DNA of 64,000 nucleotides from Prinsepia uniflora (taxonomy: Eukaryota; Streptophyta; Magnoliopsida; Rosales; Rosaceae), in contig CM064863.1 of the NCBI GenBank assembly GCA_032719365.1, forward strand, positions 64,877,583 through 64,941,582, read 5' to 3'. The notes under the pieces were generated by a model. It worked only from the letters and a program-made list of their open reading frames with translations, did no database searches and was not told where the DNA came from. Positions within the stretch are counted from its first letter, which is position 1. The number at the start of each line of letters is the position of its first letter. The translations under genes were made by a program, and so were the position numbers. Shown one piece after another: positions 60,401-64,000 of this stretch.

Positions 60401-60820
60401 CTGACGACTGTCAAGTACTAACAGTTTGTAGGAGGTGTCAGCGTGGATCATGGTGTGAGGTCTGATGACTCCCAGTGAGAGCAGACGTCAGGATAGTTAG
60501 TGGTTGAGCAAGGAACCGTCTAGTTGGTTGTGTCAGCGAAACGGTAGATCTGACAAGTGGGATCAGTTCGGAGCGTACGACTTCTGTCATTCGACGTGGT
60601 CGAATGTAGTCGATATGACGAGAGCGTTAGTGGTACGTCTAGTTACAAACGAGGTTCATGTTGACTAGTGGGTGTACTAGTGTACACGTGTTTTGCGGTC
60701 GATTCTACTTTCCACGAGGTGGTTGTGGAATCAGGATAGTGGAGTTTCAAGAACGAAACTAATTAAGGAGGGAAGAACGGTTAGATTTGGTCGGTTGGAA
60801 TTTCGGGGACGAAATTAATT

Positions 60821-60832
60821 AAGGAGGGAAGG
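60821..60832 (+). other. Polypurine tract of LARD2
   Basis: AAGGAGGGAAGG directly before the 3' LTR, inside GAAATTAATTAAGGAGGG, a context also seen in degraded form before 30346. A second copy of GAACGAAACTAATTAAGGAGGG-like sequence lies ~45 bp upstream. Confidence 0.85.
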
Positions 60833-60833
60833 T

Positions 60834-63832
60834 TGTAACGACCCGTCCCAAATTCCATGATTAGATTAGTGACTAATCACGATTAGTGAGGTTAATCGGT
60901 GATTAGTTAGGTTAAATCAGACGAACGATGCGGAATGACCGTTTTGCCCCTGATGGTGGCAAAACGTTGACTTTTCGATCGGGCTGTCAAAGGGACTTTG
61001 ACCGATGACCGTGACGTAGTTCGTGACGTCACGAGTTCATAGACAGGTGGCACGTTCAATTCCGACGTTCGTAGAAGAAGTTATGACGTTCGGAAGCCCA
61101 AGGGCATTTTGGTAATTTGGGTGAATAGGAGGTCAAAAGTTGACTTTTTAATCGGGAGGTCCGATGGCCGAGGGCCGAAGACCGTTACGTAGATAAGGAT
61201 GATACGAATCCGTAGACAGGCGGCACGTCGAATTCGGACGTTCGACGGCGAAGTTACGGTTCACGGAAGTTCCCAGTTACTATTCACGACGGCACATTTT
61301 ACGAGACAAAAGTGCAGTTTTGTCTCTAGTGGGCCCAGATATTTGTTGGAGGCCCAATGGATGAGTGACAAGTGTCACCCATCCAATGGACACCAATTTC
61401 ATTCATGCATCTTCCATTTCCTCTTCATCGATCATTTTCTTCGTTTTTCCTAAACCAAAACCGATCCACCATTCTCACCCAAATCCAAACCCATGACCCT
61501 AGGACCAAGACTGAGAGGCAGAGAGGGGGAAGAAGACCAGATGGAGGTGGCTGGACGGCAGGAACCGCCGTGGGCGGTGGCTGGAGCCCAGAACCCGAGC
61601 GGGTACCCGGTAAGCCCGATAAACCCATTTTTCTTCTATTTTTCGATTTAGACATTATGGTTGCTATTAGTTGATTAGGATGAGTTTATTGAGGTTGTAG
61701 GAAGGTGTAGAGGGTGTTTTGGACGACGGTGAAGGGCTGAGCAGCCCTGGGTGCAATCGGGAAAATTGAACCGTGAGGTTCAAAATTGAACCGTGGATTC
61801 TCGTGGGTTTTAGGGGTTCTAATTAATTGGGTTAGGCTCCTAGGACGATTATAGGAAGGTTAGGATTGATTAAGATTGGAAACGGTGAAAAACTGGGCCG
61901 GAATGAGCCTGGACCGGTTACGCCGGTCCAAGTTGCAGGAAAAACCGGACCGGACCGGTTCGGACCGGTCTGACCGATGTAGGGGATGACTGATGACGTC
62001 ATCATGTCAGGGATGACGTCATCATGTCAGATCTGACAATGTCAGACTGACATGTCAGACAGTGGGCCAATGGGAGCGTGACATGTGTCACTGTCAGGGG
62101 CTGTCAGTGATGACGTCATGCTGACGTCAGCGATGACGTCAGCAGGTACTGTAGCAGGCGCGTGAAGCCCACGCGCAGCCACTTCAGGCGGCGCGTGAGG
62201 GCGCGTGGCAGGGAATCTGGGGAAGGTTCCAACATACGAAATCTTCTATTCGATGTAACGAACATTTTGAGACTGGTTTCGTGTCGATCGGACACCGTCT
62301 CGATATGTTTCGGGGCATCAGAAGGTTTAGGTTTGGGATTAAAAATAGTTAAAAATACGGGAAAATTACGGGGCTTTGGTAGGAGGTTAATTAAGTAGTT
62401 AGTAACCTTCTATTACGATTTGGACAGGTTTGGGAGTCCCGGTGACGGTGATCAGCTCGGGGAGCCGTATGGCACGCAAATCGAGGCGGCAGCTCGGACG
62501 GTCTGTGAGTGGACCTTGTTTTCTAAATTGGTGCATGCATAAATGTTTATTATATGCTTTATTACTTGTTTGATGATGCCATGGGTGCATTTGTATGTGG
62601 TTACGTATAAGCACGTATTTCGAGGTTTCGGCCTTATACGGTGCTTATACGGGTCTGTATTTCTTTATTGATTTAAATGAACTGAATTTGGATTTCAAAA
62701 TGATAAACTCGGGTATGAGACCCATTTGGTTTTGTCTCGGGCATATGACCTCAGATTCCGGGCACGGTGCCCAGTTGGTGTCCTATGTTCGGGTACGAGA
62801 CCCAGTCACTTTACGGTTTTGATTTCAGGTCAGGGAACCTTAAATGGATTTCCCGGTTCATGACGGTTTATGGGAACCGGCATGAACTCTTAATATGGTA
62901 TCATGGTTCATGACGGTTTATGGGAACCGGCATGAACCCTTGTTGGTTATTACGGTACATGACGGTTTAGGGGAACCGGCATGTTACCTGGTTATGTTAT
63001 TACAGTACATGACGGTTTACGGGAACCGGCATGTTACCTAATTATGGATATTATGGATCATGACGGTTCAGGGGAACCGGTCATGAATGTTTATGTTATG
63101 TATATATATGTTCGTCTACCTTCCTTTACTTCTATTATCTCCTCCGGGGAGGGTCGTTGGCCTGGGTGGACCCCGGAGTAGTCACGGAGCACCGACTGAG
63201 TGGAGTCACCCCCCAGTTGGGTTCCTTACTCTCAGGAAGGCTATGATTACTATTACCTCGGGTAGGGTCAGTGGTCTACGGACATTGATCTTGACTTTGA
63301 GAAGACTCGGATTGAGACCTGGGTAGCGCGCGCGTGGCTTTGGATACCGTGACAGGATTGGTTGTGTGACTTATATATATGTATGTGATGGATATATGAT
63401 ATATGATATGTGGTGTGTACAGGTGTGCACAGGATTTGGGCAGTGGCCCGTATGGTCGTTTTCATTGTGGTCCTTTCGACCTTGGTTTATATCTGCTTTG
63501 GGCTTAGTCCCACATATGGTTTGTTTTGGATAAATGGTTTTCGAATGCATGCATGCTTTTTAGTGGAGGGTACAAATGTCTTCCTTATTAAATGTTTTTA
63601 TAACTCTTTGTTTTGTCCACTCACAGTTTTTAATGTTTTGACTGCCCTTCAGATTGACATCGGATGTGGACTGTAGCAGAGACCGAGATATCACATGCCT
63701 CCTCCGGATCCTGGCGTACTCTGATAGCCCGGGAGGGCAAAGGACGAAAATATCCCTTGTCTGACACTTCGTGTCAGACGGGAGCAGGGTCATCCCGCAC
63801 TAATCCCGGGGGGATTGGGATGGGTCCTGTCA
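60834..63832 (+). repeat. LARD2 3' LTR, full length
   Basis: The full 2999-bp LTR. Includes five TGACGTCA palindromes (about 61,995-62,145), the CTGTGAGTGGAC (62503-62514) / GTCCACTCACAG (63615-63626) inverted pair, a ~50-bp minisatellite (62853-63090), a TATA box (63371-63380) and the 3' hairpin (63759-63779). Confidence 0.93.
62853..63090 (+). repeat. ~50-bp minisatellite in the LARD2 3' LTR
   Basis: Five units centred on CATGACGGTTTANGGGAACC starting at 62859, 62909, 62958, 63008 and 63059 (spacing 49-51 bp). It lies wholly inside the segment missing from the 5' LTR. Confidence 0.88.
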
Positions 63833-64000
63833 TCGCGTGGCGAAGGATTTGAGTGCTTTGCATAGCGAAGACTCGAATGCTTTGTGTGGCAAAGGCTTGG
63901 AGTGCTTCACGTAGCGAAGACTCGGGTTCTTTGTGTGGCAAAGGTTTAAAGTGCTTCGCGTGACGAAGGATTTGAGGGCTTCACGTGGCCAAGACTTGGA
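63833..64000 (+). repeat. 25-bp minisatellite, right part
   Basis: Continuation of the array of 54787-55565 after the LARD insertion, starting with the duplicated TCGCG and running to the window edge. Confidence 0.9.

Larger units (their letters stand above)
57473..60833 (+). other. LARD2 internal domain, non-coding
   Basis: No frame above 137 codons and no retroelement protein motif. Matches the interior of LARD1 on the opposite strand over several hundred bases. Around 59.70-59.99 kb a GATTTNGGATT-like phrase is repeated many times. It presumably acts as RNA (packaging, dimerisation), as proposed for LARDs in general. Confidence 0.75.
55566..63832 (+). mobile_element. LARD2: complete large non-coding LTR retrotransposon
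   Basis: 5' LTR 55566-57472 (1907 bp), interior 57473-60833 (3361 bp), 3' LTR 60834-63832 (2999 bp). LTRs start TGTAACGACCCGTCCC and end GGGATGGGTCCTGTCA. Identical TCGCG target duplications flank it (55561-55565, 63833-63837). A tRNA-Met primer site follows the 5' LTR by three bases and a polypurine tract precedes the 3' LTR. No frame longer than 137 codons lies within it and no gag-pol motif is seen, so it must rely on proteins of a partner element. Apart from a 1.1-kb deletion and two repeat-number differences the LTRs differ only at scattered bases, pointing to a recent insertion. Confidence 0.93.

Overview
This window is plant nuclear DNA, almost certainly from a eudicot. The signs are GT-AG spliced genes whose closest remembered relatives are Arabidopsis genes, AT-rich intergenic DNA, and dense retrotransposon layers including a Cassandra element with a 5S rRNA-derived sequence in its LTRs. 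The transposon mix would suit a woody Rosaceae-like genome, but that is a guess. There is no operon, phage, plasmid or CRISPR content.

Only two genes look intact. On the minus strand (8171-10683) a four-exon gene encodes a 279-residue plastid fibrillin of the FIB4/PAP6 type (plastoglobule and thylakoid lipid metabolism). On the plus strand (42835-46211) a three-exon gene encodes a 969-residue WD40-like protein related to the Arabidopsis KIN14B-interacting protein At4g14310. I see no functional link between them. A short fumarylacetoacetase-like exon remnant lies at 6158-6229.

From 1 to 11.5 kb there are LTR tails, two MITE types, a 233-bp tandem duplication and the fibrillin gene. From 11,515 to 15,660 lies a PIF/Harbinger element with a TAA target duplication and a broken ORF1-type (SANT/NAM-associated) gene. 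A LINE RNase H remnant follows. From 16,358 to about 42,050 is a transposon nest in which one LTR element has been split repeatedly: by a minus-strand LARD (16643-28938) that itself carries a solo LTR (19688-22846), by a DUF659/hAT transposon (30510-36452) carrying a complete Cassandra TRIM (32913-33550), by a short element related to the hAT, and by another solo LTR (38561-41167). After the WD40 gene come a LINE tail and a broken Ty3/gypsy pol (48.2-50.6 kb), then three different tandem arrays (53.1-55.6 kb).

The last array is interrupted by a structurally complete, apparently young LARD (55566-63832). It has a 5-bp target duplication (TCGCG), a tRNA-Met primer site, a polypurine tract and about 3-kb LTRs, but no gag-pol. 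This LARD and the minus-strand one share a non-coding internal domain. Their LTRs share a 3' hairpin, a long-range inverted 12-mer pair and an extended inverted terminus. The 5' LTR of the young copy has lost 1129 bp between 9-bp repeats, which places an array of TGACGTCA palindromes next to its TATA box. These non-coding LTR structures are the most interesting content here.
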